Position numbers and translations under genes: made by a program. The notes under the pieces are model-generated. The model was given only the letters and a program-made list of their open reading frames with translations. It made no database searches and was not told the origin of the DNA. Below, piece after piece: positions 26,329-35,083 of a stretch of DNA of 64,000 nucleotides (positions are counted from its first letter, which is position 1; every line of letters starts with the position of its first letter). Source of the DNA: Ilyomonas sp965199905 (GTDB lineage: Bacteria; Bacteroidota; Bacteroidia; Chitinophagales; Chitinophagaceae); NCBI GenBank assembly GCA_965199905.1, contig OZ241366.1, positions 2,480,001 through 2,544,000 of the forward strand, written 5' to 3'.

Positions 26329-26669
26329 AGGTTGTTTGTGTTTGTTCTGTTCAGAATATAAAAGCCAGGCAGTTTTCGGGAGCGGGAGACCAGTGTATGA
26401 GGCAGCGCGCGGCGGGCGAGCTTTTTCATCATACCGTGCTCACCATATTTGCTGCTCAGGCTGCGCACCCGCAGGATCCAGCCGGTGGCGCTGGTGATGA
26501 TCACCAGCAGGCAGACATATGAGTTGATGCCCATCAGGTACATAAGTGCAAAAGCGATGAGCAGAACTACGAGTCCGATGCCGAGGTGCCAGATATACTG
26601 AGCTTTGAATCCTTTGAATTCAATCGGCTTATTGATGCCTTTGTTGATGTTGTACACGCTGTTTCCCAT
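26325..26669 (-). CDS. traF: Conjugative transposon protein TraF (DUF4133)
   Basis: A 114-residue membrane protein with two adjacent hydrophobic helices (about 28-45 and 50-68; LGIGLVVLLIAFALMYLMGI and CLLVIITSATGW), preceded by the family start YNINKGINKPIEFKGFKAQYI. It corresponds to the VirB3-like TraF of CTnDOT-type elements. The stop overlaps the TraG start by four bases, and it is 17 bp downstream of traE. Confidence 0.92.
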   Translation of the reverse strand: MGNSVYNINKGINKPIEFKGFKAQYIWHLGIGLVVLLIAFALMYLMGINSYVCLLVIITSATGWILRVRSLSSKYGEHGMMKKLARRALPHTLVSRSRKLPGFYILNRTNTNNL

Positions 26670-26686
26670 ATTGTTTTGTGTATCCC

Positions 26687-27010
26687 TTAGAGTCCGAAAA
26701 AAGATTTGAGTACCGTAGCTACGATCACCAGGAAGACGCAGGAGCCGAACCAGGCAGCCGCTACCTTGCTGGTATCGTGGTCACCGCTGTTCCATTTCTG
26801 GTATACCTTAACGGCTCCGATGATACCGATAACGGCACCAATGGCATACATCAGGTTGCAACCGGAATCGAAATAGCTTTTTACCTGGTTGGTGGCTTCA
26901 TCTATGCCTGCGTTACCATTCTGGGCGGATCCGCGCTGCCAGAGCAGGATCATCAGAACCAAAATACTTGTTTGTCTTACGCTTCGTTGTGTAGTCTGTC
27001 TGTTTTTCAT
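26687..27010 (-). CDS. traE: Conjugative transposon protein TraE (DUF4134)
   Basis: A 107-residue protein, taken from the Met at 27010 (MKNRQTTQRSV); the frame extends to 27073 but the extra residues are not family-like. A signal segment ends GSAQN. The mature part has two membrane helices, with DEATNQVKSYFDSGCNLMYAI and GAVIGIIGAVKVYQKWNSGD, then AWFGSCVFLVIVATVLKSFF. This is the DUF4134/VirB2-like pilin-type TraE. It is followed directly by traF and traG. Confidence 0.92.
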   Translation of the reverse strand: MKNRQTTQRSVRQTSILVLMILLWQRGSAQNGNAGIDEATNQVKSYFDSGCNLMYAIGAVIGIIGAVKVYQKWNSGDHDTSKVAAAWFGSCVFLVIVATVLKSFFGL

Positions 27011-27113
27011 AACTGCTTTTTTATTTTGATTTCGTACCTTTTGTAAAGAAGGTCCCGCACTTTCCTTTTCCAATCTTACCGGCTATGTCATCATCCGGTG
27101 CGGGACCAGAAAT

Positions 27114-27530
27114 TTATGCTTGCCAGATAGCGGTCAGTTCGTCCCCGGACAGACTGTCATTGTATTTTTCGTTGTAAAGTCTGCGGATCTCTTTGCTCAG
27201 TGCGCCGCGAAAGCGTTCATCCTGAAGGGATGGATGCCGTTTGATAATCGAGGTGATCGAGAAAAGGATATCCGATTTGAAGGCATCTCCATCCTCTGCT
27301 TCCAGACAGGCAGTGATTTCGTCACGTAGCCTCTCATAGGTGAAGTAATCATCAGCAGCTGTGTGGATGTTATTTTCGGTTGCCCCTTCACTGGTCATAA
27401 TACCATTATGCTCCCTGAAGAACCGTTTGATCTGCCTGCTGAAGAACAGGGGCAGAATGACAGTATAGTAGATGGCCGCTACAATAATGAATGCCAAAAA
27501 ATAAGTAAGCCATGAAATCTGATGCAACAT
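27114..27530 (-). CDS. Membrane-anchored ICE protein upstream of TraE
   Basis: A 138-residue protein with one N-terminal membrane helix (about 8-30, LTYFLAFIIVAAIYYTVIL), a basic stop-transfer (RQIKRFFRE) and an acidic helical cytoplasmic domain (DEITACLEAEDGDAFKSDI). It is the first gene of the transfer block and lies about 100 bp before traE. No family was recognised. Position suggests a regulatory or early assembly role, but there is no direct evidence. Confidence 0.7.
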   Translation of the reverse strand: MLHQISWLTYFLAFIIVAAIYYTVILPLFFSRQIKRFFREHNGIMTSEGATENNIHTAADDYFTYERLRDEITACLEAEDGDAFKSDILFSITSIIKRHPSLQDERFRGALSKEIRRLYNEKYNDSLSGDELTAIWQA

Positions 27531-27910
27531 AATTATCGTGTTTGTGATACTGTGTATGATTACTTTGACATCACAAACTTGCGTCGGGAGGAAATTGATT
27601 TTTCAATAGATAAACCAGAGTCGGGAAAAATAAATTTTAAACCCTTCTGTATCTGACTGTTGGATATACAATGTATAATTCATAAGAATATTGCCCGAAT
27701 GAGTTTCGAGGACTGTTGATATTAAAAGAGTAGAGTCTGTACAGAAAGCAGTACAGAAGTGATGAAAAGAGGGCAGAAAAGAAAAAGAGACCCGAATTCA
27801 ACAAATGATATCAGATATCTTTCTGAATCCGGCTTAGTAACCGGAACCAGAGATTCCCGTTACGGATTTAAATTCTGCACCTATTAAAAAAGCAATCTGA
27901 GAGTCTTTTG
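27531..27910. other. Intergenic region between RteC and the transfer operon
   Basis: About 380 AT-rich bases that should contain the promoter of the minus-strand transfer operon. No TAnnTTTG box stands out on the minus strand. At 27852 a short GATTCCCGTTACG resembles the tRNA-Glu T-arm sequence, but the match is too short to call an attachment site. Confidence 0.35.
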
Positions 27911-28768
27911 CTATCTTTCATCTGCTTCATCCATACGCCGGATAAGCCGTTCCTTGAGCAAATCCAGAAAGCTGGTGCGGTTCTTTTTGCGAAGACGCAT
28001 TTCCTGAAAGACATTGTAATAATTGCCAAGTTGAATACCAAAAGATCTTTCAAAATAGGTGGCCAGCTGCTTTAGATCGGATGAACCATTATTGAACGTT
28101 CCACTGGATTGTAAAGCGTACAGGAGTTCAATCAGCCCGGTCTTGGTAGCCGTCCACTCCAAATCGGACCGATCAGCTGATTCTTTGGCTTCCCCGCAAA
28201 CAGAAAGGTTATCTGAAACATACACCAACAATTTTTCGTAAGCAAGGATTCTGGCTACCTGCAGGTCATGGCTGGTTGAAAAAGAGGCATCATAAGTGAA
28301 GTAGGTATCATCAAGATTGGGATAATAGGTGACCTGTCCGCGCGTAAAATAGGTGCCATCAAGGTATGTATTTCCTGATCGGTAATACTGATAAAACTCG
28401 CTATTCTGACTGAAGTATTCGTTTAGATCGTCCAGGGTCGAAGTGAAGAAAGTTTTGGTGAGCACCGAACTGCCAGCGGGACATGCGGTTTCGATGCCGA
28501 AGAGTTTCAGATAGTAAATGAGTCTGCCATAAAAAACGGGTTTGACATATTTGAAAAAATGGATCTCATCCTCAGTTGATGTAAAGGTATAACCGCGCAG
28601 TTGCAGTTTTAGTTCTTCTACTTTGGCGCGGGTAATGCTGAGGCATGTTTTCAGATACCCGATCTGATTATCCTTTGTCTCGTTTGCCTGTTGAAGTTCC
28701 TGATTCAGAGCTGTAAACAGAGGGCTCCACTCTAAGGATTGTTTATCCAAATTCCATTCAATCTGCAT
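27911..28768 (-). CDS. rteC: RteC family regulator of conjugative transposon excision
   Basis: A 285-residue protein of the RteC family. In CTnDOT, RteC responds to RteB and activates excision genes. Family features seen are FYQYYRSGNTYLD with YFTRGQV, LIELLYALQSSGTFNNG, LATYFERSFGIQLGNYYNVFQEM and the basic ending RKKNRTSFLDLLKERLIRRMDE. It stands alone at the far end of the element, separated from the transfer operon by 380 bp, with no RteA/RteB two-component pair in the window. In related elements RteC often survives without its regulators. Confidence 0.92.
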   Translation of the reverse strand: MQIEWNLDKQSLEWSPLFTALNQELQQANETKDNQIGYLKTCLSITRAKVEELKLQLRGYTFTSTEDEIHFFKYVKPVFYGRLIYYLKLFGIETACPAGSSVLTKTFFTSTLDDLNEYFSQNSEFYQYYRSGNTYLDGTYFTRGQVTYYPNLDDTYFTYDASFSTSHDLQVARILAYEKLLVYVSDNLSVCGEAKESADRSDLEWTATKTGLIELLYALQSSGTFNNGSSDLKQLATYFERSFGIQLGNYYNVFQEMRLRKKNRTSFLDLLKERLIRRMDEADER

Positions 28769-29170
28769 GACGTATCAGTTTTAAGCATAGAATATCCTGT
28801 CGATTGATATTGAATCCGGGTATGCAATAAATAAAACTGGCTGTTACTTCCTATTCTTTGTGAAACCAATGATAAGAACATAGCTTTTTGCGGTGCGGCG
28901 GTTGGTTGTATTCCTTCATCTGATATTGATTTTATCTTGGATTTTATTATCTTGAATGATTGGAGAGAGGCACATTAAAAAATCTGACTCATAATAATAC
29001 TGTCTTTGCCAATCCATATCATAAATTGTACAGAATTGATGAGTTAGTTATGGTATTGGGATAGAAAAGTTATGAAGACGGTATTATTAATGAACTTCTT
29101 TGAAGCGACCATAACCCCTCAGATCGAACAGGAAAAGGCAGGTACTTAATCTGTTGCTATTCCGGTTTAC
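28769..29170. other. Gene-poor AT-rich region at the right side of the element
   Basis: No gene could be supported. On the plus strand a short frame from 29071 encodes MKTVLLMNFFEATITPQIEQ and ends soon after, with no recognisable family. The element's right boundary may lie in this stretch or in the scar that follows. Confidence 0.35.
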
Positions 29171-29410
29171 CTACAGATCATCTACCGCACTTCCCAAATA
29201 TTTCCTGAGCTTATTCCTGGCATTTCTTATCGTCACTTTGTCAAACAAAGGTGCAAAATGCGATTTGGCTGTCATATATTCGAAAGTCAGGTCTGAGCGG
29301 TTTCTGCTTACCAATTTTATAAATCCGCTTTGCTCATCATCATTGCTCAGTTTCCTGGCGGAAGGCAAATCCTTTTTTCCATCCGAGTCGGATATACGGC
29401 TAAGCTCTGA
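29171..29410 (-). pseudogene. C-terminal fragment of an unrecognised gene
   Basis: A minus-strand frame with protein-like composition (FIKLVSRNRSDLTFEYM, SHFAPLFDKVTIRNARNKLR, ending YLGSAVDDL) and a stop at 29171, but no start codon suited to a full gene. It runs back into the region where the plus-strand MBL fragment begins, around 29400. It looks like the 3' end of a gene whose 5' part is gone. The family is not recognised. Confidence 0.45.
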
Positions 29411-30071
29411 CGACGGTTTTATGGGATATGCCCGGGATGAGAATATGAATGCTGTGTTGGAAGGGATCAGGCAGGAAGTTGAATTAATTGACCTGATCGA
29501 ACAATACCATATTCCATGTGCTGAACCTATTGTTGGTCAATATAGAAATGACGACTGGAAAGAAATCCAGATTATTGGCCCCACAGCTGAATATTACGGG
29601 AAATTATTTCCAAAGCATTTTGATATGGGTGCTTATCTGCAGGAAGAACTCCGGGAACTGCTTGGGACAGATGATGGGCTCACCTTGGATGCAAATCTGA
29701 CGCCATGTAAGCAGCTGGATAGTGTTCCAAAAGCCAATCTCACCAGCGCAAACCTGAACAGTACGATTTTAAAAATCACGATTACAGATAAATCTTTCCT
29801 GTTCACTGGTGACGCCGGAATCGCCTCGTTTAAAAACGTACCCGACTACCAAAATATCCTGAAGGACATTTTCTGGTTAAAGGTTCCTCATCACGGCAGC
29901 CGGAACAACATCAGTTATGAAATGATTTCTTTAATGTCACCTAAAGAAGCTGCGATATCAGGCAATAAGCACATTAATAATGCTGTGATAGCCTGCCTTG
30001 CAGATCAGGGAGCAAGAGTCAGAACAACAGGAGATGAAGGAAGCCATCTTACCTACGAATTTGACTTTTGA
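29390..30071 (+). pseudogene. ComEC-like metallo-beta-lactamase-fold hydrolase, 5'-truncated
   Basis: The C-terminal two thirds of an MBL-fold hydrolase of the ComEC/Rec2-like group: VELIDLIEQYHIPCAEPIVG, IQIIGPTAEYYGKLFP, then FLFTGDAGIASF (metal ligand Asp), FWLKVPHHGSRNN (metal ligand His) and ISGNKHINNAVIACL near the end. The N-terminal strand with the HxHxDH metal site is absent. The frame is open back to 29154, but residues before about 29390 are not MBL-like and mirror the minus-strand fragment, so the Met at 29154 is not the true start. The gene is probably inactive; its former role is unknown. Confidence 0.7.
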
Positions 30072-30138
30072 GCAGACAACTCATGGAAATTATCCCACCG
30101 GACTATCAGATCAATTATGACGATTTAACAGCTTAAAT

Positions 30139-30636
30139 TCAAGATGGCCGATTGCCGCCTTTGTCTTCGGGATAACCAACATGCAATGGCTGCATGATGT
30201 CACCACTCAAATGGATAATGCAGAGCAGGTCGAACTTTATCTGCTCTGACGACAAGTCCGTTTTGGTATCAAGTTCCTTGATGGCATTGCTTAGCGCATT
30301 CACAATGTTGGGCTGATCGGTGGGCATGTATGAAGTGCCTTTGGGGAAGTCCACATAATGCCAGGGAGCCGTGTTAGAATAGTTCGGGTCGCTTCTGACC
30401 TCATCCAGCCAGTTTGCCGCATCCATCAGGCTCATGCCGTCGAGATAGGTCCTGATCTTTTCTTTGTCTGCACTGTCAAGGTAACGGAATGCGATTTCAG
30501 CCACGATATCATGCCCGCGCCTGCCCCAGGCGAAGACAGAAGGGGTAACACAGCACAAAAGAACCAAAACCCATAGAAACGAAAGTATGAGGCGTATAAC
30601 AGATGTTTGTATCACTGCAAAAATATTTGATATCAC
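30139..30636 (-). pseudogene. S1/P1 nuclease, 3'-truncated
   Basis: The first 160 residues of an exported S1/P1 zinc nuclease: a signal peptide ending VFA, then mature WGRRGHDIVAEIAF, NWLDEVRSD, WHYVDFPKG and IIHLSGDIMQPLHVG. The sequence breaks after EDKGGN and the reading frame ends three codons later (RPS). The intact homologue at 50671 continues into NLHKVWD, which holds the last His and Asp zinc ligands, so this copy lacks part of its metal centre. The break near 30150 is a recombination or deletion junction with the MBL fragment beyond it. Confidence 0.8.
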
Positions 30637-30657
30637 TTAACCTTACCGTGATGACTT

Positions 30658-31086
30658 TTATAAGGTATTGGTGTCTGGCTTACCATCGGCATATCCTTGC
30701 TCTTTCCAATAATTATGTAAGTTTTGGATTGTGGCTGCCATATCGTAAGGCTTGCCGGTCAGGCGGTGCCAGATCGCCGAGAAGATAATGCTGGTCATGT
30801 CGTCGGGATGGGTGACCCCGGCATTGTGAAAGAAGTGCAGTAAAGGCGGCTTGCTGACAGGAAACCAATTGTTGTTATGGTTGGGGTGCCACCACAAAAA
30901 CCAGTTGTTGCGGATGAACAAAGCGATGCCATAGAGAGATTTGCTTTGATAGATATCCCCGCCGCCACGAACCATCTTTTTCAAGCGGTCTTCGCTATAG
31001 AAAGCGATGAGCGTATCAACGGCTTCTTCCAGATCGTTCGGCTGCCCAAACAACAGATCATCATTTCCCTTATTCATGCAACACAA
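30658..31086 (-). CDS. Small DUF6794-like hypothetical protein
   Basis: A 142-residue soluble protein, likely starting at the fourth residue (MNKGNDDLLF). Recognisable blocks are NDLEEAVDTLIAFYSEDRLKKM, IALFIRNNWFLWWHPN, FHNAGVTHPDDMTSIIFSAIW and a helical C-terminus. The pattern of an N-terminal helix, an IRNNW-LW motif and a hpDDMs motif resembles the domain annotated as DUF6794 (from memory). It lies 21 bp upstream of the truncated nuclease on the same strand. Function is unknown. Confidence 0.7.
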   Translation of the reverse strand: MCCMNKGNDDLLFGQPNDLEEAVDTLIAFYSEDRLKKMVRGGGDIYQSKSLYGIALFIRNNWFLWWHPNHNNNWFPVSKPPLLHFFHNAGVTHPDDMTSIIFSAIWHRLTGKPYDMAATIQNLHNYWKEQGYADGKPDTNTL

Positions 31087-31248
31087 AAATATTTTTTAAA
31101 AATTATAATTATAAAACCTAATTTTGGTTCATAAGGGTTTAGGGTTGAAAAGCGACTTTAGTTTTTACTTCGGTCGCTATTTTTTTGCCTAATTCACTTA
31201 CCTATATCGTTCACATTTTTGAATACGCAATTGTAATCATTAGAGCTT

Positions 31249-31518
31249 TTATAAAAACTTTCTCTTGGCTGATTGATTTTTGGATAAGGTTTCATTTACA
31301 GTCACTCTTTTTCCTTTTATTATCTTCCCATCCAATGCATGTATAGCAGTTCTTGCAGCTTCCTGGTCTGGCATATTGACGAAACCAATGCCGCGGCTCT
31401 TTCCTGTTATCTGATCTATGATGACCTTTACAGATGATACCTCTCCATAAGTTAGAAAGATATCTTTCAGTGAGTTCTTATCGATTTCAAAATTCAAGTT
31501 GGCAATGTAAATATTCAT
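31249..31518 (-). CDS. RNA-binding protein with one RRM domain
   Basis: An 89-residue RNA-recognition-motif protein like the small RRM proteins of Bacteroidota and cyanobacteria. RNP2 is IYIANL and RNP1 is RGIGFVNM; the C-terminus is basic and Ser/Lys-rich (NQSAKRKFL). It probably binds single-stranded RNA and may take part in post-transcriptional control. A minus-strand TAACTTTG box at 31564-31571, about 45 bases ahead of the start, fits a Bacteroidetes -7 element. The flanking 31519-31799 region is otherwise featureless. Confidence 0.93.
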   Translation of the reverse strand: MNIYIANLNFEIDKNSLKDIFLTYGEVSSVKVIIDQITGKSRGIGFVNMPDQEAARTAIHALDGKIIKGKRVTVNETLSKNQSAKRKFL

Positions 31519-31799
31519 ACTACGGTCTGCAATTTACCTGACAAAAAACATAGTAACGGAATACAAAGTTAACCCACACTTTGAAGTTGTTTTTGTCGTT
31601 AAAATATCCAGCAAGTAATCAACCTGACACGCACTAAAGGATACGATTTAGGGATTATAGAAGTTCAAAATAAGCAGAAGGTTTCGGCAATCATGCACGG
31701 AACCTTTTGCTTATTTTGGCAATCATGTCTTCCATATCATGACCGATGGTGTTTAAAAACTTACTCCCTGCAAAATGATTGCTGTACCATCTACCACGT

Positions 31800-33308
31800 T
31801 TATTCTTTCACAAACGAAACCGTTTGCAAACCGCTATTTATCCTGAGATAATACACACCCGGGCTTAGTTTAGAAATATCCATACGGTAAGTTGTATCTG
31901 CTGTTTTTGCTGCCATCAATACTTGTCCTGCTGCATTTACAATTGCCAGTTGCGTTTCGCCCTGCAAACCCGAAACGGTTAATACGCTCTTTACAGGGTT
32001 CGGATAGATAGAAGCGGTTTTCACAATCAGGCTTTTTATGGAAGCCGGATTAATTTCTTTGTCACTCGTTACCAATGGCGAAGCATTCGCGTTCAGATAT
32101 TTGGAAGCCACAATTTGGGTATATGTATAATCTGTGTAAAAGCCGATCCCTAAAAAGGAATCACCCGAATGTAAAGCCAGTTGAAAATTCCCTGCTAATG
32201 TCTGCCGGAGAGTGGAAGTAAGATAGCCGTGATTACCAAAACTGCTGTCTGTGGCACCATTTGCCAAGATGCGTTTCAGGGTATAATCCCGCAAAGGCAG
32301 CAGGATGCGGCTCTGGTCATCCACGGTAAATATGTGGTCATAACCAGTCCGGTTGTTAGTTCTTACTACGCCATTGCTGCTGAATGTGCGGTCCGGCTGT
32401 CCGGCTGCGGTTACTTTATAAAATGAAATTTGATTGTCATCGCCTGTGCCTGCTATCACTGAACCATCAGCCAGCCGTTGTAGATGCAAAAAGTTATTGG
32501 AAGAGCAATACGTTTGAAGGGGAACCAATCCTTTGCTTCCAAAGCTGCTGTCCCGTGTGCCATTGTGCTTGTATTTAATAAGCGAAGCCGTTTTCAACGA
32601 TTCGTTCAGGTAGCCGGCTATCAGGCTGCCATCAGCCAATACCTGCAGCGAGTAACAAACTTCATTATATTGATTGGTATGCCTCACCCGGAATGAGCTG
32701 TCAACCGTTCCGTTTGGTGTCAGGCGCAGAATCGTAAAATAATGATCGCCCGTTGTAGGTGTATAAAAAGAGCCACCGATATAAATGTAATCCGACGAAT
32801 CCACGGCAATGCAACGCACCTGCTGGTTCAGTTCAAAATCCGAGGGAAGAGTGGTGCTGCCGTTCACTCCAAAACTGCTGTCTTTTATGCCATCTTTTGT
32901 CAGGCGTTCAACAATTACCTGCAGGAAAACATCATCGCTGCTCAGGCTCTTAATGCCGGCTGCCACTATCTTATTGTTCAGTTGAGGTGCAATAAAAGCA
33001 CCCACGTCGGCACCGCTTAATAAAGACAGCCCGGTAAACTTTCCAAAGCTTGAATCAATATGTCCGTCCGGTGTAAAAGCCGATACTGTGCTGCTATGGT
33101 TATAGCCGCCCTCATCCGAGGTGGTAGCACCTACCAGGATGCGTCCGCCGGGTTGCACATAACCTCCATGGATAAAAGAAATCGGGTTATAAAAGGAAGA
33201 GTAAAAAATAGCATTACCATTCGTGCCAAAGCTGCTGTCGGGTGTTTGAGCAAGTAAAACAAGTGAGACTGACAGGGACAGAAAAGTGGTGTAAAAATAC
33301 TTTTTCAT
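31800..33308 (-). CDS. Secreted delta-60 repeat protein with T9SS tail
   Basis: A 502-residue exported protein. A signal peptide (1-20, ending LLAQ) is followed by at least seven delta-60 repeats, seen as the recurring D-SSF-G pattern (PDSSFGTNG, IDSSFGKFT, KDSSFGVNG, VDSSFRVRH, RDSSFGSKG, PDRTFSSNG, TDSSFGNHG), which form a beta-propeller-like structure. The last ~75 residues are a Por-type sorting domain (IYPNPVKSVLTVSG to VSFVKE). Related copies are the pseudogene at 58203 and the longer gene at 60477. Ligand or substrate is unknown. Confidence 0.9.
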   Translation of the reverse strand: MKKYFYTTFLSLSVSLVLLAQTPDSSFGTNGNAIFYSSFYNPISFIHGGYVQPGGRILVGATTSDEGGYNHSSTVSAFTPDGHIDSSFGKFTGLSLLSGADVGAFIAPQLNNKIVAAGIKSLSSDDVFLQVIVERLTKDGIKDSSFGVNGSTTLPSDFELNQQVRCIAVDSSDYIYIGGSFYTPTTGDHYFTILRLTPNGTVDSSFRVRHTNQYNEVCYSLQVLADGSLIAGYLNESLKTASLIKYKHNGTRDSSFGSKGLVPLQTYCSSNNFLHLQRLADGSVIAGTGDDNQISFYKVTAAGQPDRTFSSNGVVRTNNRTGYDHIFTVDDQSRILLPLRDYTLKRILANGATDSSFGNHGYLTSTLRQTLAGNFQLALHSGDSFLGIGFYTDYTYTQIVASKYLNANASPLVTSDKEINPASIKSLIVKTASIYPNPVKSVLTVSGLQGETQLAIVNAAGQVLMAAKTADTTYRMDISKLSPGVYYLRINSGLQTVSFVKE

Positions 33309-33567
33309 ACTATGAAGTTTAAAAGTGAAGTTAAAAATTAATTAGGAATAGATTTTTATTTCTTTCTTTCACTCTGTTTTCAGAAAACGCATTGGTTCGT
33401 GGTTAGCTTTTTAATCGCTAAAATCTTCATGCACACCTATCAGCGGCTAGCCACTGGCTGAAAGACGAAAGGCTTGTTTATTCCACCTTTTATGCTTTCA
33501 ACTTTATACTTGGTCGGGGTATTATAAAATGGCTAACTTTTAATGGCAAAACCTCCGGTCTTAATGG

Positions 33568-34338
33568 CTATATCATCTTACTATCAGTCGCATACGATAA
33601 AGCTTTCACAATGCTGCTCACATCTAATACATCAAAAATTCGTCTCCGGTAATATTTTACGGTATCAGGGGTGACCGATATCTGCTTTGCAATTTGCTCA
33701 ATCGTTAAGCCTTGTGCATACAAACGCAGTATTTCCACTTCTCTTTCTGTCAGTTGCGGTTTCTCTGATTTGTGCCAGCGTTTCGTTTCTGTATCCAGTT
33801 GCCATCTTGCATCTGAGTTCTGTTTGCTGATTACAACGTTACCTGCAAAAGCATGATGCGAAATGGATACGATACACATCGCCTTCCACATCTTTTTCCT
33901 ACTCGTCAGAAATAAAGGAGTCAGTTTGTGATTCACTAAGATGGGTTTGCCATGCTTATTTACCAGGTGAAAATCATAGGTTATGGTGTACTCTTTTTTC
34001 TCATCGCCGGGCACGGTTTCAAAGAAATCAAACCCGGCTTCATTGATCAGATTCAGCAATGCCAGGTCTTTTTGGGTAACATTTTTAAAATAGAAGTCAT
34101 AACCCAAACGAAGCACTTCTTCAGCAGAATACCCACATAAGAATAATGGATTTTCCGACACATAGTCGAAGCTCATGGTCTCATAGTTTATGACGTACAC
34201 GCTCTCATAAGTTAGCCTTGCAAAAGCAGCAATTGCTGCGAGATAGTCTTTCTCCGCCAGACGGTCTTCACCTGATATGGCGCCCACTTTATTTTTAGTA
34301 AGCAAGCCGGTCTGAATGTGGTTTTCCATGCCCAACAA
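33568..34338 (-). CDS. PAS-like/LuxR-type transcription regulator
   Basis: A 256-residue regulator. Residues 40-170 form a PAS-like sensor (YVINYETMSFDYVSENPLFL, GYSAEEVL). The C-terminal 65 residues are a LuxR-type helix-turn-helix (LTEREVEILRLYAQGLTIEQ, ISVTPDTVKYYRRRIFDVL). The start could be the Met three residues in (MENH). This layout is common in Bacteroidota regulators. It sits alone between the delta-60 gene and a secreted hypothetical protein; targets are unknown. Confidence 0.88.
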   Translation of the reverse strand: MLGMENHIQTGLLTKNKVGAISGEDRLAEKDYLAAIAAFARLTYESVYVINYETMSFDYVSENPLFLCGYSAEEVLRLGYDFYFKNVTQKDLALLNLINEAGFDFFETVPGDEKKEYTITYDFHLVNKHGKPILVNHKLTPLFLTSRKKMWKAMCIVSISHHAFAGNVVISKQNSDARWQLDTETKRWHKSEKPQLTEREVEILRLYAQGLTIEQIAKQISVTPDTVKYYRRRIFDVLDVSSIVKALSYATDSKMI

Positions 34339-34465
34339 TAATAATCAATAAATCTACACTTTAGTGTAGTCTCCGACAACCTTCGGGCTTCTATTTTTGA
34401 CAGTAACAACTTGTTCCTCATACAGGTAAATTGCAATGTAGCTGTCAACAAAAAAATTAATAACG

Positions 34466-35083
34466 GTGAAACCATACATTATTTTCCTTGTATTCATTTT
34501 AGCCTGTCATGTTTCCTATGCGCAGGATGGTGACGCCATTATCCAAACTAATAAGGCAGCACTTACCAGCAATGACTTGCAGCATCTTCTATACTTTGAA
34601 GGAATCAGTCATGAAAAATTCAACATTACATCCAGCCTTCTTAGGGGAAAAGATTTTCAGATTATCATCAACGAGTTCAAAGAAGGAGTAGTAACCAAGG
34701 TGGATACCGTCTTCAATTCGAAAGAGGATGCCTATTTTAAAATCAAGGAAGATAGCCTGCCATTCGCTGTCTTCACAAAGATGTCGGACATGAATGAATT
34801 CAAAATTCAGTTCCAGTTTAACGGGTATTCTGTTGGAAGAGAATACCCGGTGCTGCCGGGTGAAAAAGATAAGTTTACATTGAAGAGCTTCTTTGGATCT
34901 AAAAACGAATTGCCGATACAACTCAGTGGCACAAACTTTATCCTGGCTTATATGATGCCTTATGTGAGAACGGATAAAAGTGAAGCGTACTGCGAAGTCG
35001 CTCAGTCCGGTACTGAGCCGGACAAATTATATAATAAATATAAAATCCCACATTACTTCCTGGTAGCTATCAGTTTCGACTAA
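34466..35083 (+). CDS. Exported hypothetical protein
   Basis: A 205-residue protein with a signal peptide (1-19, MKPYIIFLVFILACHVSYA cleaved before QDG). The mature part is beta-rich and hydrophilic (FEGISHEKFNITSSLL, FQIIINEFKEGVVTKVDTV, NEFKIQFQFNGYSVGREY). No lipobox, membrane helix or sorting domain. No family was recognised. It is divergent from the LuxR-type regulator and 127 bp away, so the two may share a regulatory region. Confidence 0.7.
   Translation: MKPYIIFLVFILACHVSYAQDGDAIIQTNKAALTSNDLQHLLYFEGISHEKFNITSSLLRGKDFQIIINEFKEGVVTKVDTVFNSKEDAYFKIKEDSLPFAVFTKMSDMNEFKIQFQFNGYSVGREYPVLPGEKDKFTLKSFFGSKNELPIQLSGTNFILAYMMPYVRTDKSEAYCEVAQSGTEPDKLYNKYKIPHYFLVAISFD

Larger units (their letters stand above)
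12591..28768. mobile_element. Conjugative transposon (ICE), apparently incomplete
   Basis: Everything from the serine recombinase in tRNA-Glu to RteC has mobile-element content on the minus strand: recombinase, small accessory genes, TraN back to TraE, and RteC. The left boundary is the 3' half of tRNA-Glu. The right boundary is not defined; no second copy of the tRNA end was found, and the sequence beyond RteC is a scar of truncated genes (29.1-30.15 kb). No relaxase, mobilisation protein, VirD4-type coupling protein, TraO/P/Q or RteA/B regulator is visible. The element may therefore be a deletion remnant or a minimal one needing help in trans. Confidence 0.75.

Noticed and set aside
27852..27864. 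GATTCCCGTTACG resembling the tRNA-Glu T arm, a possible right attachment site
   Set aside because: Only about nine identical bases plus a gapped extension, and it lies inside the element between the transfer operon and RteC. Too short to call.
29154..29390. N-terminal part of the 305-codon plus-strand frame as the start of a full MBL protein
   Set aside because: The residues lack the HxHxDH metal motif and MBL-like strands, and the opposite strand reads a better protein there; the real MBL part starts near 29390.
31084..31091. CAAAAATA (TATTTTTG on minus) as the promoter of the gene at 30658
   Set aside because: It lies too close to the start codon for a normal leader.
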